From contig JAFDYC010000107.1 of assembly GCA_018267625.1 (NCBI GenBank), forward strand, positions 1 to 38,107: a stretch of DNA of 38,107 nt, given 5' to 3'. This DNA is from Bacteroidota bacterium. Its GTDB lineage: Bacteria; Bacteroidota; Bacteroidia; Chitinophagales; Chitinophagaceae. Made by a program: the position numbers and the translations under genes. The notes below the pieces were generated by a model that saw only the letters and a list, made by a program, of their open reading frames with translations, did not search any database and was not told the DNA's origin. This document shows, piece after piece, positions 17,447 through 25,879 of this stretch; the stretch's first letter is position 1; each line of letters starts with the position of its first letter.

Positions 17447-19309
17447 TTACTGTTTAACAAATGATTTTGCGAATAATGTAAATCCATTGTTATCTACTCC
17501 ACGTAAAAAGTATTGTCCGGCTGGTAATGAGGCTATATTAAATTCTATTTCACTTTCTCCTTTTAGACAGTTATCCCGATAAAGCTCTTCTAACTGCGCT
17601 CCGGCAGTATTACAGATGCTAAATTGGATGTTTGCCTTTTCCTTCAGATTGAAGCGCAGTTTTATGAGCTTATAGCTTGGGTTGGGATATAAAATAGCTG
17701 CCGGGCTGGATGTCGGCTCTTGAGGAACTCCCATATTATCAGGGCTACGCAACAGGCACATCCAGTCGCAATAACTATTGTCCCGATGCCCAAAAAGGCC
17801 CACAATCCAAACTTCCCCATCGCTGTCCCAGCGCGGCTGCGAGCCAGTGTAGTCGCCCCAACGCTGTACAGAATCCTGCAGCATTTTGATACTGCTGTCG
17901 CCGGTCTTCACGTACAGTAAATCAGAGTAGTTCGTACCATTCCAATACAAAGCCGCCACACCGGGATATTGCGTAGGCCCCGAATAATCAAAGGAAATAA
18001 TGGAACTGACCGAGCCTGTTCTCAGGTTCGTAAAGGAAATATTCGGATAGCCGAAGTCTAAGCTGTCTGCGGTGATGAATGCAGCCCGTACGCTGGGGCT
18101 GGCTCCATTGTAGTTGCTGATGATACCGTGATATATAGAGCTGGCTCCAGTAGCGGGATAAACACTGGTGCTGACAAACTGAAGCTCACTACCTACGGCC
18201 ATTGCACCCAAGATGCGCCCGTCATTAGTTTGAAGCTGATAAAAAGAATCAGGTTGGCGGCCATTGGGCGGGAAACCATAGCTGAGATTGCTTTTCAAGG
18301 CAGTTACACTGACCTGATTGCCGGGTGCACCAATCGTATCCATAACCTGAAGCAGAAACACGGAATCATTCAGGGTATCCATATTCCGGTTAGACAAAAA
18401 ATATTGTGAGGGCCCATGAAGGTTGTTACCGCCATTTACCGGAAAAATATTCCGTACCGGCCGCCCTTTATAATTGACCTGATCCCAAATCTGAGCGTTG
18501 AGCGACTGCCCGGAATAGCCGTCCGATTTGCGAATTTGATAAATGACACTCCGCACAAACCCAGTTTGAAATGAGCCATTGTACACCAATTTATTTCCCG
18601 TCACGAACACTTCATGGCGGGTCATTGCAATCGTAGGGTAGTCAAACCAGGTGCCATCTGCCGCATAGTCCCCGGCAAAAGAGTAAAAATTCCAGGTGCC
18701 TAAGGGGTCATTGCTTTGCGAAAAACCAACGATGATATGGCTGTAATTATTGACGCCTGCCAGGCAGACAAAGAAAAAACGATCCGCGTCCGGGTCATAC
18801 ATCACCTTGGGGTCATAGCGGTAATAATTCCCCCCCGAAGGTTTTACACCCAGCCCAACTGCCAGCGTGAAGTCGTACAGCGATACCCGTTTGATGATCA
18901 TCCCCGTTTTCGCATTCACGACCGACAACATGGAATTGTGCACATTCATCCCAATGCCGGCATTGCTCACTGCCAAATAATTGTCCGGTGGGATTGACGC
19001 AGACGAGTCAGGAATAAAGCCACGGATGATGAGGGGTTGCGGCGCCGAAGCTGTTTTATTGCTGCCCGTGTTTGCCTCTGCCCGCCTGCGTGGGAATCGT
19101 TGCAGTACCGCTGCCTTCTGTTCCCGTAGGCCCTCCTGTGCTTCTTCGCCATCCGGCTCGGGTGCCTCTAAAGAATATACCTGTACGTTGTACTTATCCT
19201 CAATATCACGGACCCGAACTGTACCGGAACGTGGCGTTGTAAACATAGTTTGAGCATGCACGCTACATGTCAGTACACCCAACAGAAACATCAGGAACAT
19301 TCGCTTCAT
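17447..19309 (-). CDS. Secreted protein with T9SS type A C-terminal sorting domain
   Basis: 620 residues from the ATG at 19309, which opens a clean signal peptide (MKRMFLMFLLGVLTCSVHAQ). The frame is open to 19420, but those residues would bury the signal. The N-terminal part is charged and low in complexity. The large central region is beta-rich (DPKVMYDPDADRFFFVCLAG, WFDYPTIAMTRHEVFVTGN, RWGDYTGSQPRWD), consistent with a propeller-like fold of unknown activity. The last 80 residues (ILYPNPSYKLIKLRF... SLPAGQYFLRG... SFVKQ) are a T9SS CTD. PorV and PorU in this window would export, cleave and anchor it. No catalytic residues are recognised. Confidence 0.82.
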   Translation of the reverse strand: MKRMFLMFLLGVLTCSVHAQTMFTTPRSGTVRVRDIEDKYNVQVYSLEAPEPDGEEAQEGLREQKAAVLQRFPRRRAEANTGSNKTASAPQPLIIRGFIPDSSASIPPDNYLAVSNAGIGMNVHNSMLSVVNAKTGMIIKRVSLYDFTLAVGLGVKPSGGNYYRYDPKVMYDPDADRFFFVCLAGVNNYSHIIVGFSQSNDPLGTWNFYSFAGDYAADGTWFDYPTIAMTRHEVFVTGNKLVYNGSFQTGFVRSVIYQIRKSDGYSGQSLNAQIWDQVNYKGRPVRNIFPVNGGNNLHGPSQYFLSNRNMDTLNDSVFLLQVMDTIGAPGNQVSVTALKSNLSYGFPPNGRQPDSFYQLQTNDGRILGAMAVGSELQFVSTSVYPATGASSIYHGIISNYNGASPSVRAAFITADSLDFGYPNISFTNLRTGSVSSIISFDYSGPTQYPGVAALYWNGTNYSDLLYVKTGDSSIKMLQDSVQRWGDYTGSQPRWDSDGEVWIVGLFGHRDNSYCDWMCLLRSPDNMGVPQEPTSSPAAILYPNPSYKLIKLRFNLKEKANIQFSICNTAGAQLEELYRDNCLKGESEIEFNIASLPAGQYFLRGVDNNGFTLFAKSFVKQ

Positions 19310-19475
19310 GGAGAAGTATTTGAAGTATGAAACTAAAGGTAACAGAGAATACCCCGAGCCGGTAAATACAATCCGCCACGAAGGTCTGTGAAGATTGAAG
19401 AGACGAACTATTGGGAGCATGATGGGGTTGGCTGAGGAGCAAGGCCCACTTGCCGTTCCAGCCTGTCTTTAATAC

Positions 19476-19502
19476 AAGTTCAGGGCAAGCTGCAACGAAG
19501 GT
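19476..19502 (+). repeat. Copy 2 of a degenerate 27-base intergenic repeat
   Basis: Matches 9311-9337 at 21 of 27 positions. It lies between the cargo gene and the atpG terminator. Confidence 0.3.
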
Positions 19503-19526
19503 TCTGTCAAGTCGCTTTTCCTACAC

Positions 19527-19557
19527 AAAAAAAGTCCGGTACAATCTTGCACCGGAC
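19527..19557 (-). terminator. Intrinsic terminator of atpG
   Basis: A 7-bp stem (19534-19540 with 19551-19557), extended inward by CAA/TTG after one mismatch, is followed on the minus strand by seven Ts (19533-19527). It lies 20 bases past the atpG stop. Confidence 0.88.
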
Positions 19558-19576
19558 CTCTGGTAATTTTCAAAAA

Positions 19577-20458
19577 TTATCCTTGTAGAGCCGCCGCTCC
19601 GCTCACGATTTCCGTAAGCTCGGTGGTGATTGCTGCCTGGCGGGCGCGGTTGTAACTGATTTTCAGGTTGCGCAAGAGTTCAGCGGCATTTTCTGTCGCC
19701 TTGTCCATTGCCGTCATCCGAGCGCCATGCTCCGAAGCATTAGCATCCAGCATGGCTTTATATACCTGAGTGTTCAGGATTTTAGGCATTAGCTCCAGCA
19801 GGAGTTTTTCACGATTCGGCTCGAAGATAAAATCCGAAGCATGGGCTCCTTCCACTTTCGCAATCCTGGGGATGGGAAGGAAAGGCTCCACGACAAAGTT
19901 TTGAGTGGCGGCATTCCGGAACTGGCTATATACGAGTTCCACCCGGTCATACTCTCCTTGCAGAAATGCTTGCTGGGCATACTGTGCTGCCTCGCGCACG
20001 GTTTCGAAATTAAGGTTGCTGAAGATGTGCCAGAAGCGTGATTCTATCTTGAAGTTCAAGCGCTGAAAAGCATCATAGCCTTTCTTACCTAATGGCATTA
20101 TTGTCAAATGTCCCCTGGAAGCCTGGGCGGAATATTTTTCTCGAATCAGCTCCCGTGTCAACTTCACCACATTTGAATTGTAGGCACCTGCAAGGCCCCT
20201 GTCTGAAGTGATGGCAATCAGCAGCACCCGTTCGGGAGCACGCTCGGCGGCCAGAGGCAGGTTCGCATCCGTGGACAGCGAACTGACAATATTAGAGAGC
20301 ATCTCCTGCAACTTCTGAGAGTAAGGACGCATCTGTGTGATGGCATCCTGAGCCCGGCGCAATTTCGCGGCACTCACCATTTTCATTGCCTTGGTAATCT
20401 GCTGTGTAGAGCTGACCGACTTAATTCGGTTACGTACTTCTTTTAGCTGTCCTGACAT
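19577..20458 (-). CDS. atpG: F1Fo ATP synthase gamma subunit
   Basis: 293 residues, normal for the family. The gamma subunit is the central rotor shaft that couples proton flow through Fo to the catalytic alpha3-beta3 head. The conserved N-terminal helix (RNRIKSVSSTQQITKAMKMV followed by SAAKLRRAQ) and C-terminal helix (ARMTAMDKATENAAELL, then YNRARQAAITTELTEIVSGAAAL) form the coiled-coil shaft, and the Rossmann-like middle is present (LLIAITSDRGLAGAYNSNV). No atpA, atpD or Fo gene lies beside it in this window. It has its own promoter-like box (TACCTTCG, minus 20491-20484) and terminator, so it is monocistronic here. Confidence 0.97.
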   Translation of the reverse strand: MSGQLKEVRNRIKSVSSTQQITKAMKMVSAAKLRRAQDAITQMRPYSQKLQEMLSNIVSSLSTDANLPLAAERAPERVLLIAITSDRGLAGAYNSNVVKLTRELIREKYSAQASRGHLTIMPLGKKGYDAFQRLNFKIESRFWHIFSNLNFETVREAAQYAQQAFLQGEYDRVELVYSQFRNAATQNFVVEPFLPIPRIAKVEGAHASDFIFEPNREKLLLELMPKILNTQVYKAMLDANASEHGARMTAMDKATENAAELLRNLKISYNRARQAAITTELTEIVSGAAALQG

Positions 20459-20648
20459 ACGGGACTTTTCAGTTTTTCGGGCGCGAAGGTACGGGATGAG
20501 TACCGCTTTCCGAGGATGATTTTCAAGCCCGGTTTCTACTCAATGAGGAGCCAAATATTCAGTTTGAGGGCATTAGGGATATGGTATCCGGGCAATTATC
20601 GGGTAGGCGAAAAATAATTATAATGAAAAAGTTGAATGCCAGGAATGC

Positions 20649-20771
20649 TCAATAGAGCATCCAGGCAATGAGTATGCCTGCACAGATGAAAGCGCCGATG
20701 AGCAGGAAACCGAATTCCTGTTCTTTTTTCTGAAGCCTACGAAGCAGCCGTTTTGAATCCTCATGAGTCAT
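20649..20771 (-). CDS. Small single-span membrane protein (40 aa), uncharacterised
   Basis: A short ORF in the 422-base gap between atpG and the endonuclease-like gene. It starts at ATG 20771 and stops at TGA 20649. The N-terminal 19 residues are strongly charged (MTHEDSKRLLRRLQKKEQE), followed by one hydrophobic helix of about 20 residues (FGFLLIGAFICAGILIAWML) and a final Tyr. This is a sensible inner-membrane topology with a basic cytoplasmic tail. A near-perfect promoter (TTTG, 20 bases, TACGTTTG; minus 20829-20798) lies 26 bases before the ATG, which supports expression. I recognise no family. It could be chance, but ORF, topology and promoter agree. Confidence 0.55.
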   Translation of the reverse strand: MTHEDSKRLLRRLQKKEQEFGFLLIGAFICAGILIAWMLY

Positions 20772-20797
20772 GGGTAATTCGTGTTGGTGAGATGCTT

Positions 20798-20829
20798 CAA
20801 ACGTAGCATCAACAGCCTCTAATCACAAA
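20798..20829 (-). promoter_or_regulatory. Consensus Bacteroidota promoter for the 40-aa ORF
   Basis: The minus strand reads TTTG (20829-20826), a 20-base spacer and TACGTTTG (20805-20798), matching both elements exactly. It points to the 40-aa ORF, with atpG farther downstream. Confidence 0.6.
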
Positions 20830-20880
20830 GAATTGATGACTTTAACTACCGCATTACGAACGGGAATCACCTCAGTTTTT

Positions 20881-21930
20881 TCAGGGTAATGGCTTTACGA
20901 GATAAACGATTACCGGAAAGTGGTCGGAATAGCCATTAATCCATTGATTGCCATCGAAGGAACGGTGTGGGTATCCTTTGTAAGGACCAAATTGTTCTTT
21001 CAGGAAATCACGGCTGAAGATTTCGGCCCGGTAAAAACGCCAGTGCCCTGCCTTGGGTTGTAGCCAGCCACTGGAGAGCATAATCTGGTCAAAAAGGTTC
21101 CAGGAATCGCGGTAAGCAAGAGTGCCAATACCCTTGTCCAGAAAGGCATCCCAGGGGTTGAATAATTCTCCGGGTTTCACTTTTTTCCTATTGCCTTTTG
21201 CCCCCAGCACCCGGGCGACACTGGGGCTGTTTGGGTCATCATTCAGGTCGCCCATCAGGAGTACTCGGGTTTCCGGGTTGATGGCCATCAGAGAATCAAT
21301 AACCCGCTTACTGACGCGGGCGGCAATTGCGCGTAGAGGTGCTGATGCGGCTTCACCGCCCCGGCGGGAGGGCCAGTGGTTGACGAAGACGTGGGTGGTG
21401 TCGCCGGCCAGCACGCCAATGACGTGCAACACATCGCGGGTCTTCCCGCCTTTTTGCCCGAAGCCACTAATGTCCGTGTAGAGGGCCTCGGCCTGGAGCA
21501 CCAGAAAGTATTTGGGATTGTACAAGAGCGCTACATCTATACCTCGGGAATCGGGGCTTTCGAAATGCACGAAACGGTAGTTACGGTCTTTAATTTCTGG
21601 TTGTGAAACCAGGTCACGCAACACACGGTCGTTTTCAATTTCGGCAGCGCCAATGAGTGCTGCTCCGTCTGGAGTCAGCTCGGTGCCTAGTTGCCGGATG
21701 ACGGTGGCAAGGTTGTGGAGCTTCTCGTGATACACTTTGGAGGTGTAATGATTTTCGCCGCCAGGCGTAAACTCTTCATCGTATTTGTGGGCATCGTGCA
21801 GTGTGTCAAATAGATTCTCCATGTTGTAGAATGCTACAGCAGACACCTGGTAGCGGGCTTTGCCTTCCTGGGCATGTGCCTCAGAAACACAGAGTAGGGT
21901 CAGTAGAAAGAAGTAGAAGGGCCTTGCCAT
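20881..21930 (-). CDS. Exported endonuclease/exonuclease/phosphatase (EEP) family protein
   Basis: 349 residues from the ATG at 21930, which opens a signal peptide (MARPFYFFLLTLLCVSEAHAQ). An upstream ATG at 21975 would add 15 residues. EEP-fold motifs are present: YNMENLFDT, GAAEIEND (catalytic Glu), FVNHWPSRRGG, MGDLNDDPNS (Asp/Asn) and the C-terminal GYSDHFPV (Asp-His). The fold covers DNases, sphingomyelinase-like and inositol-phosphate phosphatases. This secreted form, common in Bacteroidota, has no fixed substrate; phosphodiester or phosphate scavenging is a guess. A TTTCTTTG box (minus 21968-21961) lies 30 bases upstream. Confidence 0.85.
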   Translation of the reverse strand: MARPFYFFLLTLLCVSEAHAQEGKARYQVSAVAFYNMENLFDTLHDAHKYDEEFTPGGENHYTSKVYHEKLHNLATVIRQLGTELTPDGAALIGAAEIENDRVLRDLVSQPEIKDRNYRFVHFESPDSRGIDVALLYNPKYFLVLQAEALYTDISGFGQKGGKTRDVLHVIGVLAGDTTHVFVNHWPSRRGGEAASAPLRAIAARVSKRVIDSLMAINPETRVLLMGDLNDDPNSPSVARVLGAKGNRKKVKPGELFNPWDAFLDKGIGTLAYRDSWNLFDQIMLSSGWLQPKAGHWRFYRAEIFSRDFLKEQFGPYKGYPHRSFDGNQWINGYSDHFPVIVYLVKPLP

Positions 21931-22037
21931 CTGAAATACATTTTTAATAAAAAAAGCCCGCAAAGAAACGGACATCCGAAGGCTGGATTCTTGCTTCTTT
22001 TTCGCAGGAAAAGGTGTTTGATTTTTTAAAAAAAATA

Positions 22038-23444
22038 TCAGGTTTTTTCATGCCGGTTTCGGTGGGGCCGTAGCCTCCAGAAAAACAAAGCCTGCCAGAA
22101 ACATAATACGACTACGAAGCCTGTGATGTAGGCGAAGGAAGACATGAGGTCGCCGCGCAACACATAAAACAACATGCCGATGGCGACATAGTAAAAGAGT
22201 CGAATCAACCGAAACTGAGTCATCCCTCCTTGTTGCCAGTACCAGGCATCATAACGAGCTATGATCAAAGCCAGCAGCACCGTGAAGATGAGACTGCCCC
22301 AAATGCCGAAGTTGATATAGCCTTCTGCGAGGAAGGTGCAGGCTACATTGTTGAAGCCCAGATGCAAGGCATCAAAGAGAAAAGCACCGCTGCCCACAGG
22401 CTTATCGGGCCACACGCTGCGTGGTACGAAAAACAATGCTACTCCCATGAGTTGCCTGCCGTTCGTGTTTCCTGCCCGGTCTGTGTATTGCATCACACGG
22501 CACAGCGAAGACCAGGCATCGTAATCAGTCAGGATAACCGCTTTTTGAAAAACTATATCCGGTCTTTTCATCCGTTCCCCCATGTCGTCGCCACCATAGC
22601 GGGTGATAGAGGAAAAAGGAGCTACAAACAGCAGCAGGGATAGTAATATGAGTGAGAAAGTATGCCTCTTTTTGAATACAGAAAGTCCGGCGGCCAGCGC
22701 AGCACCCAGATAGATAGTCAGTGTGAGGTAGCGCGGCAGGGCTAAGGGAAAGTTGAACACAAACACACCTGCAAGCAACAGCCACATATTTCCCTTTCCC
22801 AAACGGTGCTGCCGGTGCAGTACAATTGCTGCCAGGCAAACCCAAATCATGGTTCCGCGCAGGCATTTGTCGAACAATAGCTGAAAGGAGGTACTGTGTT
22901 TCCAGAGTTCATGTTCCAGATGGCCGCGGTAAATCAACCCCAGGGGAGAAACGACCGCCGTGAGGGCCACACCACAGCAGAGGATGATGGCCGGTGTGAG
23001 CTGAGAAAATTGCCGAACGAGGATGGTAGGAACCGGACGGCATGGCAGGTTGTGCGGTGCTGATACAAGCTTGCGGGCAGTGCCCAGCCGGATGATTTCG
23101 AATAAAGCCAGACATAGCAGAATGAGGCCATTGGCGCGAAGCATGGTAGCCGGCAAAATATCGCCGGAATGCCAGGGCGTGATATGTACGGCTACCTGCG
23201 CCGAAGGCACTGCACTGAGAAAGACGATGCTGAAGATCCACCAGACCTTATTGAGGGAGTATGGAACCTGATCAGCAAACAGCCGCCAGGAAGAAAAAGC
23301 CGTAATGGCTGCCTGTGTACCGAAGATGCCCCATTCTATGCCGGACGGATTGGCAAAAACTAAGATTGCCAGTATGTGCAGGGCGGGAATCAGCGTCCAC
23401 CACCAGGGGGTGCTCCTATTCCGCTCCTCGGCTGAAAGGTTCAT
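22038..23444 (-). CDS. Polytopic membrane protein, oligosaccharide repeat-unit polymerase-like
   Basis: 468 residues with about eleven transmembrane segments. The large loop (residues about 300-365) carries DAWSSLCRVMQYTDRAGNT, GRQLMGVALFFVPRSVWPDKP and AEGYINFGIWG. This pattern resembles Wzy/EpsG-type polymerases and O-antigen ligase-like proteins, which join lipid-linked repeat units at the periplasmic side. The C-terminus is strongly basic (RLRPHRNRHEKT). No other capsule or O-antigen genes are adjacent, so the polysaccharide is unknown. Its ATG (23444) is 112 bases from the divergent VWA gene. Confidence 0.68.
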   Translation of the reverse strand: MNLSAEERNRSTPWWWTLIPALHILAILVFANPSGIEWGIFGTQAAITAFSSWRLFADQVPYSLNKVWWIFSIVFLSAVPSAQVAVHITPWHSGDILPATMLRANGLILLCLALFEIIRLGTARKLVSAPHNLPCRPVPTILVRQFSQLTPAIILCCGVALTAVVSPLGLIYRGHLEHELWKHSTSFQLLFDKCLRGTMIWVCLAAIVLHRQHRLGKGNMWLLLAGVFVFNFPLALPRYLTLTIYLGAALAAGLSVFKKRHTFSLILLSLLLFVAPFSSITRYGGDDMGERMKRPDIVFQKAVILTDYDAWSSLCRVMQYTDRAGNTNGRQLMGVALFFVPRSVWPDKPVGSGAFLFDALHLGFNNVACTFLAEGYINFGIWGSLIFTVLLALIIARYDAWYWQQGGMTQFRLIRLFYYVAIGMLFYVLRGDLMSSFAYITGFVVVLCFWQALFFWRLRPHRNRHEKT

Positions 23445-23556
23445 GAGTGGCGTTAAAAATAGCAGCGATTCTTAAAGACCGTGTCAGCGATTTCTATATC
23501 AGAGCGCATGGCTCATCTGTAACTTCAACTTCATTCCCAAGTCTCTTTACTGTCCC

Positions 23557-24648
23557 GTGAACGGTTTTCTTTTCTCTGCATTCCGCCCCGAAGATGATGG
23601 CAAGACAGCCTTTGAGCGTCTTCTGGATCTGTGGATGCAATTGTTGCACTTCACGGCTGGCGATGCCGCAGAAGCTCTTCGCTGGCTGAGTGCCTTAGAC
23701 CGGGAGCATGGGTTGACGGATGAGGAATATGGAATCGGTGATTTTATCGAAGACCTAAAAAGCAATGGCTACCTGAATGAAGAAGAACAAGGTTTTCGCA
23801 TTTCCGCAAAGGCGGAACAAAGTATCCGGAAGCGAGCTTTGGAAGAGATTTTTGGCAAGATGAAAAAGAGCCGTAATGGCCTTCACCGCAGCACACACAC
23901 CGGCCAAGGAGACGAAATCAACCCGGAACTAAGGCCCTATGAATTTGGTGATCCGCTCGAAAGCATAGACTTCCCTGACTCCATCCGAAATGCCTATGTC
24001 AACCACGGCTTCGATACATTTTCTATTCGGGAACAGGACTTGTCTATTCACGAAACGGACTTCAAGGCACAGAGTGCGACGGTGATGATGATAGACATCT
24101 CTCACTCGATGATTTTATATGGGGAAGACCGTATTACACCCGCAAGGAAAGTGGCGTTGGCATTGGCGGAGTTAATTACGACCCGTTACCCAAAAGACAC
24201 CCTCGACATCGTTGTGTTTGGCAATGATGCCTGGCAGGTGGAACTAAAAGAATTGCCCTATTTGCAAGTAGGCCCTTACCATACCAATACCGTTGCCGGA
24301 CTGGAACTGGCCATGGACATTTTACGACGACGCAAAAACCCTAATAAGCAAATCTTCATGATTACGGACGGGAAGCCTACCTGTCTGAAACTGGGCAAAC
24401 GGTATTACAAGAATGCCTTTGGCATAGATGCCAAAATCCTGAACCGGACGCTGAACCTTGCGGGGCAATTACGGCGATTAAAGACACCAGTAGTCACATT
24501 TATGATTGCCCGTGACCCTTATTTGCAGGCCTTTGTTCGCGAGTTTACGGAAGTGAATGGAGGCAAGGTATTCTATGCATCCTTAGATAACCTGGGAACC
24601 TTCGTCTTTGAAGATTATGAGCGCAACAAACGCAAGTCCCTGCGTTAG
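23557..24648 (+). CDS. VWA-domain protein with N-terminal helical region
   Basis: 363 residues from a GTG start at 23557; no in-frame ATG gives a comparable N-terminus. The first 110 residues are helical and charged. A von Willebrand factor A domain follows with an intact MIDAS: D180-I-S182-H-S184 (MMIDISHSM), a Thr near residue 244, and ITDG (Asp271). It lacks a signal peptide, so it is cytoplasmic. Such VWA proteins commonly work with a MoxR-type AAA+ ATPase in maturation or chaperone roles, but none lies in this window. It is convergent with the histidine kinase gene, with a 27-base gap. Confidence 0.8.
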   Translation: MNGFLFSAFRPEDDGKTAFERLLDLWMQLLHFTAGDAAEALRWLSALDREHGLTDEEYGIGDFIEDLKSNGYLNEEEQGFRISAKAEQSIRKRALEEIFGKMKKSRNGLHRSTHTGQGDEINPELRPYEFGDPLESIDFPDSIRNAYVNHGFDTFSIREQDLSIHETDFKAQSATVMMIDISHSMILYGEDRITPARKVALALAELITTRYPKDTLDIVVFGNDAWQVELKELPYLQVGPYHTNTVAGLELAMDILRRRKNPNKQIFMITDGKPTCLKLGKRYYKNAFGIDAKILNRTLNLAGQLRRLKTPVVTFMIARDPYLQAFVREFTEVNGGKVFYASLDNLGTFVFEDYERNKRKSLR

Positions 24649-24675
24649 CTTGGCTTCTTTTTTTTTGAAAAAATA

Positions 24676-25725
24676 TTAAGAGGGGCTGCGTTCCAGTGTG
24701 AAACCAAATGAGGAACCTACCCCAGGCTTGCTGCGCACGGTCAGCGTCTGGCCATGTGCCTCCACAATATGCTTGACGATGGCGAGGCCCAGACCGGTCC
24801 CGCCTATCTGCCTGCTGCGGCTTCGATCTGCGCGGTAAAATCGTTCAAAAATCCGGGGTAGATGTTCTTCAGGGATACCTGGCCCATCATCCGACACTTC
24901 CACATAGGCCCGGCCTTCGTCCATCACATAGCCGCAGGTGGTGATGGTATTTCCGATGCGCCCGTATTTCAGCGCATTGTCAATCAGGTTAGCCAGCACT
25001 TGACGGATTTTGGGTTTGTCAGCAAACACCATCAGGGAGCGTTCACTCCCTTTTTTTATTTCCATCCGGACGCCCTTTTCAGCAGCCCTGAGGGCAAATT
25101 CATCATACACTTCTGTAATCAATTCCTGCAAAGAAAAATGTTCCTGATGCAAGCCTGCCTCGCTGCCTTCCAGGCGGGAAATCTGGTCGAGGTCGTTCAC
25201 CAGGTCCACCAGACGGTCCACACTTTTTGAGGTTGCAGCCAGGAATTTTTTATTGACCGTAGCGTCCTCCAGAGCGCCAGCAAGCAAGGTCTCTACATAT
25301 CCCTGAATACCAAAAATGGGCGTGCGTAATTCATGAGCCAGGTTCATCAGAAACTCTTTCCGATAGGCTTCGTGCGCCCGCAGGTTTTCTATTTCAGAAT
25401 TATGACGGTCCGCCCATTGGGCCACATCCTTGCTCACATCATTGAGGGATTTTTGGGGCAGAATATGATGGTTGAAAAACTCTTCGCGGGGTGTGGCCTT
25501 GGTTTGGTAAATGAACTTGTAGATGAGCTTAATCTTCCGGTAAATGAAGCGCTGCAGGGTGTAGTAATACAAGGTATAGGTGACGAGGAAGCTGGTTCCG
25601 GCCACGAGGCATACCTGCCACCATTCCGGGCGTAGCAGAAAGCTCAACAGTGTATTTGCAGTGGCTACTACGCTTGCCGTGATGAGTGAAAGCGAGACGG
25701 GCGAAGGGTTTTTTGTGTCGAGCAT
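24676..25725 (-). CDS. Sensor histidine kinase, PhoR-like
   Basis: 349 residues. Two transmembrane helices lie near residues 10-60, with almost no periplasmic domain between them. A HisKA domain follows with phospho-acceptor His131 (NLAHELRTPIFGIQGY), then a HATPase domain with N box (NLIDNALKYG), G1 (VSDDGPGIP), F box (IFERFYRADRSRS) and G2 (GGTGLGLAIVKHIVEAHG). This is the PhoR/PhoB-class layout found in Bacteroidota. The cognate regulator gene is immediately upstream on the same strand, 154 bases away. The ATG lies five bases after a GATTTTTG box (minus 25738-25731), so it may also be transcribed on its own as a leaderless mRNA. The stimulus is unknown. Confidence 0.93.
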   Translation of the reverse strand: MLDTKNPSPVSLSLITASVVATANTLLSFLLRPEWWQVCLVAGTSFLVTYTLYYYTLQRFIYRKIKLIYKFIYQTKATPREEFFNHHILPQKSLNDVSKDVAQWADRHNSEIENLRAHEAYRKEFLMNLAHELRTPIFGIQGYVETLLAGALEDATVNKKFLAATSKSVDRLVDLVNDLDQISRLEGSEAGLHQEHFSLQELITEVYDEFALRAAEKGVRMEIKKGSERSLMVFADKPKIRQVLANLIDNALKYGRIGNTITTCGYVMDEGRAYVEVSDDGPGIPEEHLPRIFERFYRADRSRSRQIGGTGLGLAIVKHIVEAHGQTLTVRSKPGVGSSFGFTLERSPS

Positions 25726-25879
25726 TTCCCCAAAAATCTAATGGTAGAAGGTAAACTGAATATAGCCGAAAGATTTGTGTCAAAGGCTCTGGTGCATTCC
25801 TTGATTCTTCCTTCAAAAGGTTTTAAGCTGCCTTTTTCAAGTGGGGTGAAGGACCGGTCATGATATACCCGATTTTACC

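Noticed and set aside
17394..17582. 62-codon plus-strand ORF after the sRNA terminator
   Set aside because: Lies mostly antisense to the CTD of the T9SS cargo gene; no recognisable protein.
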